A DNA stretch of 64,000 nucleotides, from the NCBI GenBank assembly GCA_030018455.1, contig JASEFU010000003.1:124001-188000 (forward strand), written 5' to 3'. The notes under the pieces were generated by a model. The model worked only from the letters and a program-made list of their open reading frames with translations. It was not told where the DNA came from and ran no database searches. Shown here one piece after another: positions 1 through 8,359 of this stretch; position 1 is the first letter of the stretch; the number at the start of each line of letters is the position of its first letter. Both the position numbers and the translations under genes were made by a program. Source of the stretch: Dehalococcoidia bacterium. Lineage in GTDB: Bacteria > Chloroflexota > Dehalococcoidia > DSTF01 > JALHUB01.

Positions 1-1338
1 CTTGCCACCATCGCCTTTGCCCTGGTCGGCTTCATCCTCGCGCCTTGGCTCGTCCCGATCATGGCCCCCGGCCTGGGAGAAGAATCGGGGCGCCAGGCGG
101 AGCTTCACGCGCTCGCCGTCGATCTGACGCGGATAATGCTCATCTCCCCCGTCTTCTTCTCCGTGAGCGGCATGTTCATGGGAATACTGAATGCGCGGCA
201 CCACTTCCTTTTCCCGGCGCTCGCTCCCTGGACGTACAACCTGTCGATCATCGTCGCCGCCCTCGTCTCCGACGACGTGCACGCGCTTGCCATCGGCGTC
301 GTGGTCGGCTCGCTGCTCCACCTTCTTGTTCAGATACCGGCGCTCCGCCTGGTCGGCATGGCGTACCGGCCGGCGGCGGACTGGCGCGATGCGGGCGTGC
401 GCGAGGTTGGGCGGCTCATGCTGCCGCGCGCCTTCGGGCTGGCGGCGGTGCAGCTCAATTTTCTCGTCACCATCTTCTTCGCCTCGCAGGTGAGCGATCA
501 GGCGATATCGGCTGTGAACTACGCCTGGCTGATCGTCATGACGCCGCTGGGGCTGTTCGGCATGGCCATCTCTACTGCCGTCTTCCCCACGCTCGCCGAG
601 CAAGCGGCGACGGAGAACATCAGCGAACTCAAGCGAATGCTCTCGCTCAGTCTCCGTCTGATACTCTTCCTCACGCTGCCCTCAAGCGTCGGTCTGATGA
701 TCCTGGGGCGGCCGCTGCTGACGTTCTTCTTCGAGCACGGCGCCTTCACCGCCGCCTCCACCGACATCACGCTCGACGCCCTGGTCTTCTACGCGATGGG
801 GCTCTTCGCGCTGGCCGGCACCGAGATCCTGAGCCGCGGCTTCTACGCCCTCTCCGACACGCGCACGCCGGTCAAATTCGCCGTCGTCTCGATGGTGGCG
901 AACCTCATCCTCTGTCTGATACTGGTCAACCCGCTCGAAGTGCGTGGGCTTGGCCTTGCCTATTCTCTGAGCGCTGTCCTTGAGTTCGCGCTGCTGTTCT
1001 CCGTGCTGAGGCAGAGGCTGTCCGGCCTCGACGACCGGCAGGTGACCGCCTCCGCCGTCCGAACGGCAGGCGCCACCGTCCTGATGGCGGAGGTCGTTGG
1101 GCTGTTCGTCATGCTGCTGCATCTGTCGGGGCATCTGAACACGGGCAGCCTGGGCGATGCCTTCGTGGCGCTGGTCGGCGGCGGAGCCCTCGGCGCGGCC
1201 GTCTTCCTGTTCGGCGCCTCGGTGTTCGGAAGCGACGAGACCGGCGTCCTGCTGCGCCGCTTTCCCACGCTGCGGCTCCCGTTCGCATCCACCGCGGCCG
1301 GCGGCGCCGACGTGTCGGGCGAAGTCCGCTTCCCCTGA
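1..1338 (+). CDS. murJ: MurJ-type lipid II flippase (5' truncated by window edge)
   Basis: The reading frame is open from base 1, so the N-terminus lies outside the window; about 445 C-terminal residues are present, against roughly 510 for a complete MurJ. The protein is almost entirely hydrophobic helices typical of the MOP/MVF superfamily, with MurJ-like segments such as 'NARHHFLFPALAPWTYNL', 'LPRAFGLAAVQLN' and 'SRGFYALSDTRTPVK' (the Y-A-L-x-D-T-x-T-P signature of MurJ). MurJ flips undecaprenyl-linked peptidoglycan precursor across the cytoplasmic membrane. If correct, the organism makes peptidoglycan, which matters because some Dehalococcoidia lack it. The gene is followed by 129 bases containing a promoter for the next gene. 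A Wzx-type flippase is a less likely alternative because of the D-T-x-T-P region. Confidence 0.88.
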   Translation, partial: LATIAFALVGFILAPWLVPIMAPGLGEESGRQAELHALAVDLTRIMLISPVFFSVSGMFMGILNARHHFLFPALAPWTYNLSIIVAALVSDDVHALAIGVVVGSLLHLLVQIPALRLVGMAYRPAADWRDAGVREVGRLMLPRAFGLAAVQLNFLVTIFFASQVSDQAISAVNYAWLIVMTPLGLFGMAISTAVFPTLAEQAATENISELKRMLSLSLRLILFLTLPSSVGLMILGRPLLTFFFEHGAFTAASTDITLDALVFYAMGLFALAGTEILSRGFYALSDTRTPVKFAVVSMVANLILCLILVNPLEVRGLGLAYSLSAVLEFALLFSVLRQRLSGLDDRQVTASAVRTAGATVLMAEVVGLFVMLLHLSGHLNTGSLGDAFVALVGGGALGAAVFLFGASVFGSDETGVLLRRFPTLRLPFASTAAGGADVSGEVRFP

Positions 1339-1403
1339 GCTAGAGCCGCAAGCGCCGTTTCCTGGACACACGCGCGGCCCGACCAAGCCGGACGGCGGCG
1401 TCC

Positions 1404-1432
1404 TTGCCCCGGCCCGGTCGTTCGGGTAACAT
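1404..1432 (+). promoter_or_regulatory. Sigma70-type promoter for the EF-G-like gene
   Basis: TTGCCC at 1404-1409 and TAACAT at 1427-1432 are separated by exactly 17 bases. The predicted start is near 1440, giving a leader of about 28 bases that holds an AGGAG ribosome-binding site before the ATG at 1468. Seen by eye only. Confidence 0.5.
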
Positions 1433-1467
1433 GATTTAAGCCCCCATTCAATCAGGAGCATTCACGC

Positions 1468-3540
1468 ATGAAGGAATACAGGACAGAGGATATCCGCAAC
1501 ATCGCCCTCGTCGGCCATGGAGGAACCGGCAAGACTTCTTTCGCCGAGGCGGCTCTGTTCGTCAGCGGCGCCATCAGCCGGATCGGCCGCGTTGAAGACG
1601 GCACCACCACCTCCGATTACGACCCCGACGAAGCGAAGCGCAAGATAAGCATCAACCTGTCCCTTCTTCCCTGCGAGTGGAAAGGCAAGAAGCTGAACCT
1701 CATCGACACGCCGGGGTACGCCGACTTCGTGGGCGAGGTGAAGGCCGGTCTCCGCGCCGCCGACGCCGCCCTGCTTGTCGTCGACGCCTCTTCGGGAGTG
1801 GAGGTGGGCACCGAGATGTCGTGGTCCTACATCGACGAACGCGACCTGCCCCGCCTCATCCTCGTGAACCGCATGGACCGGGAGAACGCCGACTTCTTCC
1901 AGGCGCTAAACCAGATACAATCTTTCTTCGGCAAGCAATGCGTCCCTCTCCAGCTCCCTATCGGCAGGCAAAGCTCATTCGAGGGCGTCGTCGATCTCCT
2001 GACAAGGAAGAGCTACAGCGGCGAGAAGGCGGCAGAGGCAGCCGCGCCCGACTCCCTTGCCGGCGAGGTCGAGAAATATCGCGAGCAGCTCGTGGAAGCG
2101 ATCGCAGAGGCGGACGATGAGCTTCTCAACAAGTACCTCGAGGGCGAGGAGCTGAGCGAAGAGGAGCTATCGCGAGGGCTGCGGGCGGGCGTGATCAAGA
2201 AGACCATCGTTCCGGTGCTCGTCGGCGCTTCCTTGAAGAACATCGGCACTCAGCGCGTTCTCGAAGCCGCCGTCGAATACCTGCCGTCGCCTGTCGATGC
2301 CGGGACCATCGTCGCAAAGAACGCCGGTTCGGGCGAGCAACAGGAGCTTGAGGCGGACGCCGCCGGCCCGCTGGCCGCGCTCGTCTTCAAGACCACAGCC
2401 GACCCCTACGTGGGCAAGTTGACGTACCTGCGCGTTTACTCCGGCACCCTCAAGGCCGATTCGCAGGCCTGGAACGCGAACAAGAGCACCGCCGAACGCA
2501 TCGCGCAGTTGTTCACAGTGCGCGGCAAGAACCAGGAGCCGACGCCCCAGTTGACGGCCGGTGATATCGGCGCGCTCTCCAAGCTCGGCGAGACCTCGAC
2601 CAATGACACCCTCTGCAACCGCGAGCTGCCCCTCATACTGCCGCCGATCGGGTTCCCGCCGCCCGCATTTAGCGCCGCCGTCTACCCACGGACGAAGGCC
2701 GACCTCGACAAGATGGGGAGCGCGCTCGCGCGCATCGTCGAGGAGGACCCGACGTTGCACGTACACCGCGACCAGAGCACGGGCGAGACGGTGCTTTCCG
2801 GCCTGGGGGAGCCCCACCTGGATGTCGCCGTCGAGAAGGTGCAGCGCAAGTTCGGCGTGGGCCTGGAGCTGACAACGCCCAAAGTGCCGTACAGGGAGAC
2901 GATCACGACCACCAGCAGCTCGGAGTACACGCACAAGAAGCAGACCGGCGGGCACGGACAGTACGCGCGCGTCGCCATAAGGCTGGAGCCGCTGCCGCGG
3001 GGCAGCGGCTTCGAGTTCGCCGACGCCATCGTGGGCGGCGTCGTGCCCAAGACCTACATTCCGGCGGTGGAGAAGGGCGTGACCGAGGCGATGAACGAAG
3101 GCGTCCTCGCCCATTACCCCCTCGTAGATACGAAAGTCACGCTTTACGACGGCAAGGACCACCCGGTCGATTCGTCGGAGATGGCGTTCAAGATCGCGGG
3201 CGCCATGGCCCTCAAGCAGGGGGCGTTGCAGGCCCGGCCCATCCTTATCGAGCCGATAATGAATCTGCGGGTGGTGGTGCCGGAAGCGAACACCGGTGAC
3301 GTGATGGGCGACCTCAACAGCAAGCGGGCGAAGGTGCTGGGCATAACACCTGAGGACGGCAGCAGCGTCATTGACGCGCAGGTGCCGCTCGCCGAGGTGC
3401 AGCGCTATGCCACCGATCTCCGCTCGATCACGCAGGGGCGCGGGCGCTACAGCCTGGAGTTCAGCCACTACGAGGAAGTGCCGGCGCACCTGGCGCAGAA
3501 GATCATCGAGAAGGCGAAGGAAGAAGCCAAGTCCTCCTGA
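1468..3540 (+). CDS. Elongation factor G-like GTPase (EF-G2/FusA paralogue)
   Basis: 690 residues, the usual EF-G length. The GTPase domain shows the P-loop GHGGTGKT (residues 16-23), DTPG (80-83) and NRMD (134-137, in place of the usual NKxD). EF-G domains II-V follow, including a domain IV segment with 'GGHGQYARV'. The switch I region is not the canonical RGIT(I): it reads KRKISI near residues 57-62, after 'TTTSDYDPDEA'. That substitution is characteristic of the second, EF-G2-like branch (as in Thermus EF-G-2 and the FusA2 group) and not the main translocase, so a canonical fusA should exist elsewhere. The role is uncertain: translocation under special conditions, recycling or ribosome protection. 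Start ATG is preceded by AGGAG at good spacing; the gene appears monocistronic. Confidence 0.85.
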   Translation: MKEYRTEDIRNIALVGHGGTGKTSFAEAALFVSGAISRIGRVEDGTTTSDYDPDEAKRKISINLSLLPCEWKGKKLNLIDTPGYADFVGEVKAGLRAADAALLVVDASSGVEVGTEMSWSYIDERDLPRLILVNRMDRENADFFQALNQIQSFFGKQCVPLQLPIGRQSSFEGVVDLLTRKSYSGEKAAEAAAPDSLAGEVEKYREQLVEAIAEADDELLNKYLEGEELSEEELSRGLRAGVIKKTIVPVLVGASLKNIGTQRVLEAAVEYLPSPVDAGTIVAKNAGSGEQQELEADAAGPLAALVFKTTADPYVGKLTYLRVYSGTLKADSQAWNANKSTAERIAQLFTVRGKNQEPTPQLTAGDIGALSKLGETSTNDTLCNRELPLILPPIGFPPPAFSAAVYPRTKADLDKMGSALARIVEEDPTLHVHRDQSTGETVLSGLGEPHLDVAVEKVQRKFGVGLELTTPKVPYRETITTTSSSEYTHKKQTGGHGQYARVAIRLEPLPRGSGFEFADAIVGGVVPKTYIPAVEKGVTEAMNEGVLAHYPLVDTKVTLYDGKDHPVDSSEMAFKIAGAMALKQGALQARPILIEPIMNLRVVVPEANTGDVMGDLNSKRAKVLGITPEDGSSVIDAQVPLAEVQRYATDLRSITQGRGRYSLEFSHYEEVPAHLAQKIIEKAKEEAKSS

Positions 3541-3559
3541 ACTGAAAAGGGCAACGAAA

Positions 3560-3585
3560 AAGGCCGGAGCGCGCGCTCCGGCCTT
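3560..3585 (-). terminator. Intrinsic terminator (mainly for the minus-strand gene)
   Basis: A perfect 11-bp stem with a GCGC loop. On the minus strand it is followed by a T-run (complement of AAAAA at 3556-3560), so it should terminate the gene at 3599-4084. It may also act on the convergent EF-G-like gene, but no T-run follows on the plus strand. Confidence 0.75.
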
Positions 3586-3598
3586 CTGCTCTCGAGCG

Positions 3599-4084
3599 CT
3601 ACCCGCTGCCCCCCTCGCCCGCTCCCGCTTGCTCGTCGGGCCGGTTCGGCATCGACTTCTCCCAGAGCGACTTGTAGTCCTCGCCCGTCACGGCGCGCAA
3701 CACCTCTTCCCTCTCCAGGCTCAGCAGCTCCTGCCAGGCGGCCTCGCACTGCCGCACGGCGTCGGGCGCCGCCGCGTTCACGAAGCGGCCGACGATGCGC
3801 TCCCAGACGCCCAGCCGCTCCAGGCTGGCGACGTACTTCGGCCAGGGGATGATCGTTATGCTCTCGGGACGCGGGAGCCGGGGGCGGAGCTGCCTCAGGC
3901 TGCGCAGCCGCTCGTCCGGGGTCGATACCATGGGCACCACCTTCACCATCGGCCCGTCGACGGCGCTGCTGCGGCCATCGATGAGGAGGGTCTTCCGCAG
4001 GAGTGGAAAGTAGAGGGCGACTACGTCGGCGCTCTCAACGACGTTCATTACCTCGTTCAGGTCGAGCCGAAAATCGAAGTCCAT
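3599..4084 (-). CDS. Conserved-looking hypothetical protein, 161 residues
   Basis: I do not recognise the family. The product starts 'MDFDFRLDLNEV' and is soluble and mixed alpha/beta: hydrophobic 'VALYFPLLRKTLLIDGR' near the N-terminus, then a charged helical C-terminal half with 'LGVWERIVGRF' and 'AWQELLSLEREEVLRAVTG', and a Gly/Glu-rich tail. It has no signal peptide or membrane segment. The frame stays open upstream to 4276, but that extension crosses two copies of a GC-rich repeat and reads as low-complexity sequence, so it is excluded. Even the ATG at 4084 sits inside the end of a repeat copy; a later ATG at 4051 is possible. The gene lies downstream of tyrS on the same strand and ends at a terminator. 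Confidence 0.6.
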   Translation of the reverse strand: MDFDFRLDLNEVMNVVESADVVALYFPLLRKTLLIDGRSSAVDGPMVKVVPMVSTPDERLRSLRQLRPRLPRPESITIIPWPKYVASLERLGVWERIVGRFVNAAAPDAVRQCEAAWQELLSLEREEVLRAVTGEDYKSLWEKSMPNRPDEQAGAGEGGSG

Positions 4085-4130
4085 CAGGGGACACCCCTGT
4101 AACCCCGGCGCATTCCCCTTCGGGAGCGCC
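4083..4130. repeat. Dispersed GC-rich hairpin element, short copy
   Basis: The core reads TCCATCAGGGG-ACA-CCCCTG followed by AACCCCGG. CAGGGG pairs with CCCCTG around an ACA loop. It matches the cores of the elements at 4187-4280 and 32444-32527 in the same orientation. It overlaps the start codon chosen for the 161-residue gene and places that gene's only Shine-Dalgarno-like stretch in a hairpin. Confidence 0.6.
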
Positions 4131-4186
4131 TTAATCGTAGCTACCGTCTTTTCGTCGCTCGATGCGGTGCCCTCTCGCCACGCGAT

Positions 4187-4280
4187 TCTTCCCACCCGCC
4201 CACCCAGTGGCGTTGTATTGGAATCTGGGGGACACCCCCAGACCCCCGGCAGAGGGGGCGCACCCCCTTTGCACACTCCC
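4187..4280. repeat. Dispersed GC-rich double-hairpin element
   Basis: The element begins TTCTTCCCACCCGCCC and has two consecutive hairpins: CTGGGGG-ACA-CCCCCAG, then CCCCC-GGCAGA-GGGGG. It lies between tyrS and the next minus-strand gene. The copy at 32444-32527 has the same leading sequence and the same two hairpins with different stem bases, so the stems co-vary. Confidence 0.7.
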
Positions 4281-4285
4281 GAAAC

Positions 4286-5680
4286 CTAGCGCCCCTCCCC
4301 GTGCTTATCCGCGTCCACGATGCGGAAAAACCGGCGCTTGCCCACCCGGATTACGGCGCCTTCCCTGATCATGGCAACGAAGTCGGTGCACGGCCTGCCA
4401 TCAATCTCGACCGCTCCCTGCCGAATGAGCCGGCGCGCTTCGCCCTTGCTGGAAGCCGCACCCTTCAACACCAGCAGGTGAGGCAGAGCCACTCTGTGCT
4501 CATACTGCGTCAGGTCACGTCCCCAGCCCACGCTCATGGGGAATGTCTCGGCGCGTTCCTCATCTGACTGCAACGGCAAGCCTCGAGCCAAAGCCGGATT
4601 GTCCGCGATCTCGTCCTGAAGACGAAGCGCCGCAGCCCTCAGTTGCTCCCACTCCTCACGCGTGAAAGTCCACTCGTCCGCCTCTTCTGGGAGCGCTTTT
4701 TCTTGGTAGATAGCCTGGAACCGCGCCTCTGCCTCCTGCGCCGGCTGCGGGCCGTGGAGCTCTGTGACGATCTCGCGGGCGAGGCGCTTCTTTATCTCCA
4801 TCGGGTTCACCGACCGCTCCGCAAGCTGCCGCCGCATCTCCTCGATCTCCTCCGCCGGCACCTCCGTCACCAGCGTAAAGTAATCGAGCATTGCGTGATC
4901 GGGCAGCGACATCACCTTGCCGTACATTTCCGCCGGCGGGTCGTTCACCGCGATGTAGTTCCCCTGGCTCTTGGACATCCGCATGTAGCCGTCCGTCCCC
5001 ACCAGTATCGGCATGCAGACGGCGATCTGCGGCCGCTGCCCGTAGGCCCGTTGCAGCGTGCGACCCGCCATCAGGTTGAAGAGCTGTTCCGTCGCGCCGA
5101 TCTGCGCGTCCGTCTCCAGGGCGACGGCGTCATACGCCTGCATGAAGGCGTAGAAGAACTCGTGCACGTAGATGGGGTCGCCCCGCTCGCGCCGGCGAGC
5201 GAAGTTGTCGCGCTGGAGGAACTGCCCCACCGTGAAGTTGGCCGCGATTTCGATAAGCTCCTTGAGGGTCAGCTTGCTCAGCCACTCGGCGTTGTTGCGG
5301 ACGACCGTCCGCTCGGGGTCGAGCACCTTGAACGCCTGCTCGGCGTAGGTGCGGCCGTTGGCTTCGATCTCGTCCAGCGTCAGCATCGGGCGGGCGCTGT
5401 CCTTATCGCTGGGGTCGCCCACAAGCGCGGTATAGCCGCCGATGACGAGCACCGCCTCGTGTCCGAGTTGCTGGAACTGGCGCAGCTTGCGCATGGGGAC
5501 GGTATGGCCGAGGGTAAGGTCGGGCGCCGTGGGATCGATGCCGAGATAGACGCGCAGCGGGCGGCCCTCAGCCAGCCGCTCGCGCAGCTCGTCCTCCATC
5601 GCTCGGCGCACGCCTTCGTCGCCGTACTCGACGCCCCTCATGAGGAGCCGCAGTTGCTCTTCCGCGGGCAGCATCTTCAT
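4286..5680 (-). CDS. tyrS: Tyrosyl-tRNA synthetase
   Basis: 464 residues, class Ic. The product charges tRNA-Tyr with tyrosine in the cytoplasm. The HIGH-type motif is LGHT (residues 57-60, in 'DPTAPDLTLGHTVP'), and the KMSKS motif appears as RMSKS near residue 235 within 'GYMRMSKSQGN'. A C-terminal S4-like RNA-binding domain ('ASSKGEARRLIRQGAVEIDG') follows. It is longer than the E. coli type (about 424) and closer to the TyrZ-like branch. It begins 7 bases after ribF and belongs to the uroD-like/ribF/tyrS operon; the next gene downstream is separated by 201 bases of repeat elements. Confidence 0.95.
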   Translation of the reverse strand: MKMLPAEEQLRLLMRGVEYGDEGVRRAMEDELRERLAEGRPLRVYLGIDPTAPDLTLGHTVPMRKLRQFQQLGHEAVLVIGGYTALVGDPSDKDSARPMLTLDEIEANGRTYAEQAFKVLDPERTVVRNNAEWLSKLTLKELIEIAANFTVGQFLQRDNFARRRERGDPIYVHEFFYAFMQAYDAVALETDAQIGATEQLFNLMAGRTLQRAYGQRPQIAVCMPILVGTDGYMRMSKSQGNYIAVNDPPAEMYGKVMSLPDHAMLDYFTLVTEVPAEEIEEMRRQLAERSVNPMEIKKRLAREIVTELHGPQPAQEAEARFQAIYQEKALPEEADEWTFTREEWEQLRAAALRLQDEIADNPALARGLPLQSDEERAETFPMSVGWGRDLTQYEHRVALPHLLVLKGAASSKGEARRLIRQGAVEIDGRPCTDFVAMIREGAVIRVGKRRFFRIVDADKHGEGR

Positions 5681-5687
5681 GCCTTAC

Positions 5688-6626
5688 CTATCGATGCGAC
5701 GCCAGATAGCCCCTGGCGTCCGCCACGTCCCGCCGGATCTGCTCGGCGAGCTCGTCAACGCTTGCGAACCGCACCTCGCCGCGCAACCGCTTCAGCACGT
5801 CGATGCGGACTTCCGCGCCGTAGAGATCGCCATCGAAGTCCATTATATAGACTTCCACCGTTCGCTCACCGTTGTCAAATGTCGGGCGGCGTCCGATGTT
5901 CGTAACGGAGTCGTAGGTCGCGGCGCCGATATGGGCGCGGGTGACGTAGACGCCGAACGGCGGCAGCGCCATCCCCGAACCGACGCCGATGTTGGCGGTA
6001 GGGAAGCCCATCACTTTCCCGCGTTCTACGCCGTGCACCACGGGCCCGTGCAGCGAGAACGGCCGCCCGAGGAGATGGGCCACGGTCTCCAGGTCGCCCT
6101 CCTGCAACGCGACCCGCACCGTCGAAGAGCTTATCACCTGCCCCTTCTCGACGAACGGCCCCACCTTCTCCAGCTCGAAGTTCATCTCTGAGGCGAGTTG
6201 CGACAGGAGTGCAGGGCCGCCCTCGCGGCCGCGTCCGAGCGCGAAATCGGGGCCGATGAGCAGAAAGCGCATCCGCAGCTTCTCCACAAGCAACGTTACG
6301 AATTCGCGGGCGGAAAACCGCGCCAGATCGAGCGTGAACGTAAGCGGGACGACGAAATCGACGCCGCTCGCGCGCAGCAGTTCCACGCGTTCCTCGATCG
6401 TCGTCAGGTAGACGATGGGCGTGCTCGGATTGAGGACAAGAGCGGGGTGAGGGTGAAGGGTGATGACGCCGCTGGCGAAGCCGCGCTCGGCGGCGCGCCG
6501 CTTGAGCGTATTCAACACGTGCAGGTGGCCGCGGTGCACGCCGTCGAAGACGCCGACGGTGAGGGCGGTCTCGCGCTCCACCCTGACGGCGCTCAGCTCT
6601 TCGACGGGCGAAACGCTCTCGCTCAT
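5688..6626 (-). CDS. ribF: Bifunctional riboflavin kinase/FAD synthetase
   Basis: 312 residues, the standard RibF length. The N-terminal FMN adenylyltransferase domain carries GVFDGVHRGH (residues 25-34), the nucleotidyltransferase HxGH-type motif. The C-terminal riboflavin kinase domain carries GFPTANI, with 'PPFGVYVTRA' after it. The enzyme makes FMN from riboflavin and then FAD. The start codon overlaps the end of the upstream uroD-like gene by 4 bases, indicating translational coupling, and tyrS follows 7 bases later. Confidence 0.95.
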   Translation of the reverse strand: MSESVSPVEELSAVRVERETALTVGVFDGVHRGHLHVLNTLKRRAAERGFASGVITLHPHPALVLNPSTPIVYLTTIEERVELLRASGVDFVVPLTFTLDLARFSAREFVTLLVEKLRMRFLLIGPDFALGRGREGGPALLSQLASEMNFELEKVGPFVEKGQVISSSTVRVALQEGDLETVAHLLGRPFSLHGPVVHGVERGKVMGFPTANIGVGSGMALPPFGVYVTRAHIGAATYDSVTNIGRRPTFDNGERTVEVYIMDFDGDLYGAEVRIDVLKRLRGEVRFASVDELAEQIRRDVADARGYLASHR

Positions 6627-7630
6627 CCTTCTCGACGTCTCTCCTCGACGGCGGCGAGCGCCGCCCGCAGATTGGCCTCCGGCGTATCAGGGGGAACCGA
6701 GCACCCCGCTGTAAGGAAGAAACGCCGGCCGCCCGTCTCCGCCAGCGCCTGCCGCGCCTCCGCTTCGACGGCCTCCGGCGTTCCAGCGACGGCCGTATCC
6801 ACCGCGACGCCGCCCATCACCGCCTTCTCGGTTGTTGCAAGCACGTCGCCGAGCCGGGGGTTCCCCGTGAGCCCGACAGCCCAATTGACGGCGTGCGCAG
6901 GGTAGTCAAGTAGCGACTCGATCATGCTGTTGCGCCGGCAAACGTGCAGGACGTTGAACTGCGCGTTCGCAAGGGCGCCGAGCACCTGAAGGTCGTACGG
7001 GCGCCCGAACGCCGCATATTGCTCCTCGCTGGCGCTGTCGTACGTAGCCCAGTCCACCGTGGCGAAGAAGATGCCGGCGGCTCCCGCCTCCACGCAGGCA
7101 GCGGCGTAGGCGGCGAGCGTCTGCGCGACCGCGGAAAGCGCCCGGTGTAGCGACTCCGCGTTTTCCCGCATCTGACGCCGCACGAAGGCGAGGTCGCCGT
7201 TGGCGAGCCGTCCGATGACGGTCAGGGGCGAAAACACGGTCTGGATGAACGGCGCCTCGTCGCCCAGGCCCCGTTTTATCAGCCGCAGCGCCTCGATTTG
7301 CTCGCCGAACGGGCCCGCGCTCCCATCGAGGGATTTGACGGCGTCGAGATCGGAGCCGTTTTTCAGCACGTAGTCAACGTTCACGGGGCCGCGGGTTGCC
7401 TCGCCGGAGGGCCGGTAGCGGTTGCCCCAGGCCTCGGCGTAGTAGGTGGCGCGCGGGTTCACCTTGACGAAGTCCCACCCGAACGCGCGGTAACGCTCCA
7501 GAGTCGCCTCCGCCAGCCCCTGCGCCGTCCACTCGCGGGCGTAGTCGTGCCCCCAGAAGCTGACAGGCGGACGGTCGACCTCGCGGCCGGCGAGGGCGGC
7601 CCTCACCCTCTCCCAGCGGGTCATTGCCAT
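6623..7630 (-). CDS. Uroporphyrinogen decarboxylase-family protein (not canonical HemE)
   Basis: 335 residues with the URO-D fold signature: 'TRWERVRAALAGREVDRPPVSFWGHD' at the N-terminus, 'SPLTVIGRL', 'GAAGIFFATVDWA', 'NVLHVCRRN' and a closing 'RFFLTAGCSVPPDTPEANLRAA'. The HemE active-site segment (RQAGRY with its catalytic Arg) is replaced by 'SFWGHDYAREW', so heme-pathway decarboxylation is unlikely. The superfamily also includes corrinoid-dependent methyltransferases (MtaA/MtbA-like), where a late 'GCS/GCD' segment and His/Cys residues bind zinc; that is a plausible but unproven role. It is the first gene of the operon with ribF and tyrS. ATG at 7630 has AGAGG upstream; a second in-frame ATG lies at 7624. 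Confidence 0.8.
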   Translation of the reverse strand: MAMTRWERVRAALAGREVDRPPVSFWGHDYAREWTAQGLAEATLERYRAFGWDFVKVNPRATYYAEAWGNRYRPSGEATRGPVNVDYVLKNGSDLDAVKSLDGSAGPFGEQIEALRLIKRGLGDEAPFIQTVFSPLTVIGRLANGDLAFVRRQMRENAESLHRALSAVAQTLAAYAAACVEAGAAGIFFATVDWATYDSASEEQYAAFGRPYDLQVLGALANAQFNVLHVCRRNSMIESLLDYPAHAVNWAVGLTGNPRLGDVLATTEKAVMGGVAVDTAVAGTPEAVEAEARQALAETGGRRFFLTAGCSVPPDTPEANLRAALAAVEERRREG

Positions 7631-7682
7631 CGTAAGCGGCCTCTAGCGCAAGTTGTCCAAACGGCGGGTCGAGATTCGGCGC

Positions 7683-7710
7683 GGGAAAAGAAAGAGGGGT
7701 TTCTTTCCCC
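7683..7710. other. Hairpin in the leader of the uroD-like operon
   Basis: GGGAAAAGAAA at 7683-7693 pairs with TTTCTTTCCCC at 7700-7710 (10 of 11 positions). It lies between the predicted transcription start (about 7729) and the start codon at 7630 on the minus strand. It could be an attenuation or stability element; no known riboswitch class is recognised. Confidence 0.4.
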
Positions 7711-7735
7711 TCCGTTGCGCCCTTCTGGCTAACGG

Positions 7736-7764
7736 ATACTAGCATAGGGGCTATGAGGGGTCAA
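7736..7764 (-). promoter_or_regulatory. Sigma70-type promoter of the uroD-like/ribF/tyrS operon
   Basis: On the minus strand, TTGACC (7764-7759) is followed after exactly 17 bases by TAGTAT (7741-7736). The predicted start is near 7729, about 100 bases before the first gene. Confidence 0.65.
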
Positions 7765-7900
7765 GAACGGCCCCTCGCTGGCCGCTGCCCGCGCGCGCGG
7801 CGCTCGGCTGTCCGGCGGACGCGAACGCGGGCACAGTTTCGGAGCACGCCTCTGTCGCCGATAATGACTCTGACATCATCGTCCGGGAAAGAGACGCAAC

Positions 7901-8359
7901 TTGACGGCTCGAACCTTTTCCATCGCGGCGGGCAGGCTAATTGCGGCGTGGCTTCCGGCCGCCCTCTGGATGGGACTCATCTTCTCGCTCTCCGCGCAGG
8001 AGCGGCCGCCCGGCGCCTCTCAGCCAGCCGCCGTCAACGTCTTCGGCCACTTCGCGGAATTCGCCTTTCTCACCGCCCTCATGACCTGGGGGCAGCTCTT
8101 CAGCGGCTTGCGGAAGAAGCGGGTCCCCATCGCGCTGACGCTCGCCCTCCTGGGCGCCGTCCTGTACGCCGCCTCCGACGAGTACCACCAGGGGTTCGTG
8201 GCCGGCCGCGACGCTTCCCTCAGCGACTTCGCAATCGACGCGCTGGGAGCGGCGGCCGCCGCGCTCCTCATCTGGCTCTGGGCGCGGGGTCTTCTACCGC
8301 GACGAGCACGATATCGCCGAACAATTCCTCCTGTTCGGCGGCAAGGCGGAGCGCCTTAA
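7901..8359 (+). CDS. VanZ-like membrane protein
   Basis: 152 residues with about four hydrophobic segments. The VanZ family pattern is clear: 'NVFGHFAEFAFLTAL' (the H..E[FY] motif), then 'ASDEYHQGFVAGRDASLSDFAIDALGAAAAALL' (DE.HQ.FV.GR..S..D....G). VanZ proteins are small integral membrane proteins whose biochemical role is not settled; the founding member gives low-level teicoplanin resistance. The start is TTG at 7901 with a purine-rich stretch (GGGAAAGAGA) before it, which is only moderately convincing. The 3' end overlaps the convergent scpA by 92 bases. Confidence 0.8.
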   Translation: MTARTFSIAAGRLIAAWLPAALWMGLIFSLSAQERPPGASQPAAVNVFGHFAEFAFLTALMTWGQLFSGLRKKRVPIALTLALLGAVLYAASDEYHQGFVAGRDASLSDFAIDALGAAAAALLIWLWARGLLPRRARYRRTIPPVRRQGGAP

